From positions 20,294,198 through 20,316,697 of the forward strand of contig CM022670.1 in assembly GCA_012295275.1 (NCBI GenBank): 22,500 bases of DNA. The letters are read 5' to 3'. This DNA comes from Chrysomallon squamiferum. Lineage: Eukaryota > Mollusca > Gastropoda > Neomphalida > Peltospiridae. The position numbers were made by a program, and so were the translations under genes. Of the stretch, positions 21,909 through 22,500 are shown piece after piece. The number at the start of each line of letters is the position of its first letter. Position 1 is the first letter of the stretch. The notes under the pieces are model-generated. The model ran no database searches and was not told where the DNA came from. It saw only the letters and a program-made list of their open reading frames with translations.

Positions 21909-22307
21909 AGGCCTATTTTTATACATATTGATTTATTACAGGCCTAATTATACATATTTCTAAATTATAATATGACTATATACATAATAATATATTATAT
22001 ATTTACATTTATTACTTTTCTTCTGTAAGAGGCTTTTGGACATTTATTACTGATTTTATTATAGATCTGCTTTGAGAAATTACTGTTGCCTTTTAAAATG
22101 CCTATTTTCACAGTTTTCCTTTTTGAAATAACATATTATTTACACATACTGAAGTTTTATTGTAACATGTCAGTATATTGTTACTAATATATTACAGTAG
22201 GCCTCTTATATTATGTAGGCCTTTTATCTATGATAATTGTCTGTCAACTAAGTCCTGAAATATTGCAAATTTTCTGTCCACTATTACTACTGTGTCATAA
22301 CAGGCCT
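21909..22307. repeat. Cluster of five AGGCCT palindromes
   Basis: AGGCCT occurs at 21909, 21940, 22199, 22217 and 22302, mostly as TAGGCCT or CAGGCCT, in otherwise very AT-rich DNA in the likely ferlin 3' untranslated region. Confidence 0.5.
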
Positions 22308-22329
22308 GTATCCTCCATGCACTGCTATT

Positions 22330-22500
22330 CTAGGCTCCAAACAGCTTCTTGACGGTGTATCCAGGCATTGAGTAGAAGAAGAGAACAAGGAGAGCAGCCA
22401 GCAAGACAACTATGAGAATCTTCACTATTACCCACTTGTAGTTGTGCCACAGAATGTAGCGAATTGATTTCCACGGGTTCATGAACCACATAAATGAAGA
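22330..22500 (-). CDS. otof: Otoferlin-like ferlin, C-terminal transmembrane anchor, 5' partial
   Basis: Ferlins are large multi-C2-domain calcium sensors for vesicle fusion, anchored by one C-terminal membrane helix. Otoferlin serves synaptic and hair-cell exocytosis in vertebrates. On the - strand the frame from 22500 down to TAG at 22332-22330 encodes 56 residues. It starts SSFMWFMNPWKSIRYILWHN, goes through YKWVIVKI and a hydrophobic run LIVVLLAALLVLFFY (the anchor), and ends SMPGYTVKKLFGA. The FxWFxNPxKSxRYxLWxxYxW lead-in and terminal PGYxVKKxxGA are the otoferlin-type ending, unlike dysferlin or myoferlin tails as I recall them. All C2 domains lie beyond the window edge. The exon is at least 171 nt and its acceptor is not visible. 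Ferlin membership is very likely; the otoferlin subclass is likely. Confidence 0.85.
   Translation of the reverse strand, partial: SSFMWFMNPWKSIRYILWHNYKWVIVKILIVVLLAALLVLFFYSMPGYTVKKLFGA

Larger units (their letters stand above)
14761..22329. other. A-rich intergenic / probable ferlin 3' UTR region, no coding gene found
   Basis: No exon with recognisable protein is seen on either strand. The + strand is A-rich, with A-runs of 17-25 at 15075, 16396, 17202, 18124, 19293 and 19472 and no comparable T-runs, so the ferlin-sense (-) strand is T-rich. It contains (AAT)n blocks, a long (TG)n, a 39-bp minisatellite and two complex islands, at 17221-17560 and about 18950-19210. The part next to 22329 must be the ferlin 3' untranslated region. 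Candidate signals on - include AATAAA at 22161-22156 and 22060-22055, but its end cannot be fixed. Confidence 0.6.

Overview
This is an animal nuclear DNA window. It is very AT-rich, full of long A/T runs and (CA/TG)n, (AAT)n and (TA)n microsatellites, and carries two spliced protein genes facing each other. The protein sequences are clearly bilaterian. The AT-rich, CA-repeat-rich style and long non-coding 3' regions suggest a mollusc, most likely a cephalopod such as an octopus, but that is inference: no sequence here fixes the species.

Region 1-9113 (+ strand) holds the 3' half of an eyes absent (eya) gene. Six coding exons (3444-3502, 5271-5431, 5741-5855, 6470-6591, 8485-8585, 9033-9113) join in frame through GT-AG introns. 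They encode the last 212 residues of the EYA domain, which combines a HAD-type protein tyrosine phosphatase with the Six-family partner surface. The exon carrying the catalytic DxDxT motif and all upstream exons lie outside the window, so 1-3443 reads as intron. Introns hold a degenerate antisense tRNA-derived SINE (about 2898-3026), a roughly 120-bp degenerate tandem array that runs into a splice acceptor (about 4170-5290), and a non-repetitive island with a perfect RFX X-box-like palindrome (about 7600-8200).

Region 9114 to about 14760 has no coding exon and is best read as a very long eya 3' untranslated region. The best-looking distal poly(A) signal is AATAAA at 14736. It includes a TCATATGACTGA-type repeat cluster (14350-14540) and an AGGTCA-type repeat pair (9585-9609).

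Region about 14760-22329 has no recognisable coding gene. It is A-rich on the + strand and contains a 39-bp minisatellite of about 13 copies (about 20071-20570), large (AAT)n and (TG)n blocks, and two higher-complexity islands. Part of it is probably the 3' untranslated region of the gene that follows.

Region 22330-22500 (- strand) is the final coding segment of an otoferlin-like ferlin: the C-terminal membrane anchor with the terminal PGY...KK...GA signature. The two genes are convergent (eya rightward, ferlin leftward), with about 13.2 kb between stop codons. They are not functionally linked by anything visible: EYA is a transcriptional co-activator and phosphatase, while otoferlin is a calcium-dependent vesicle fusion protein.
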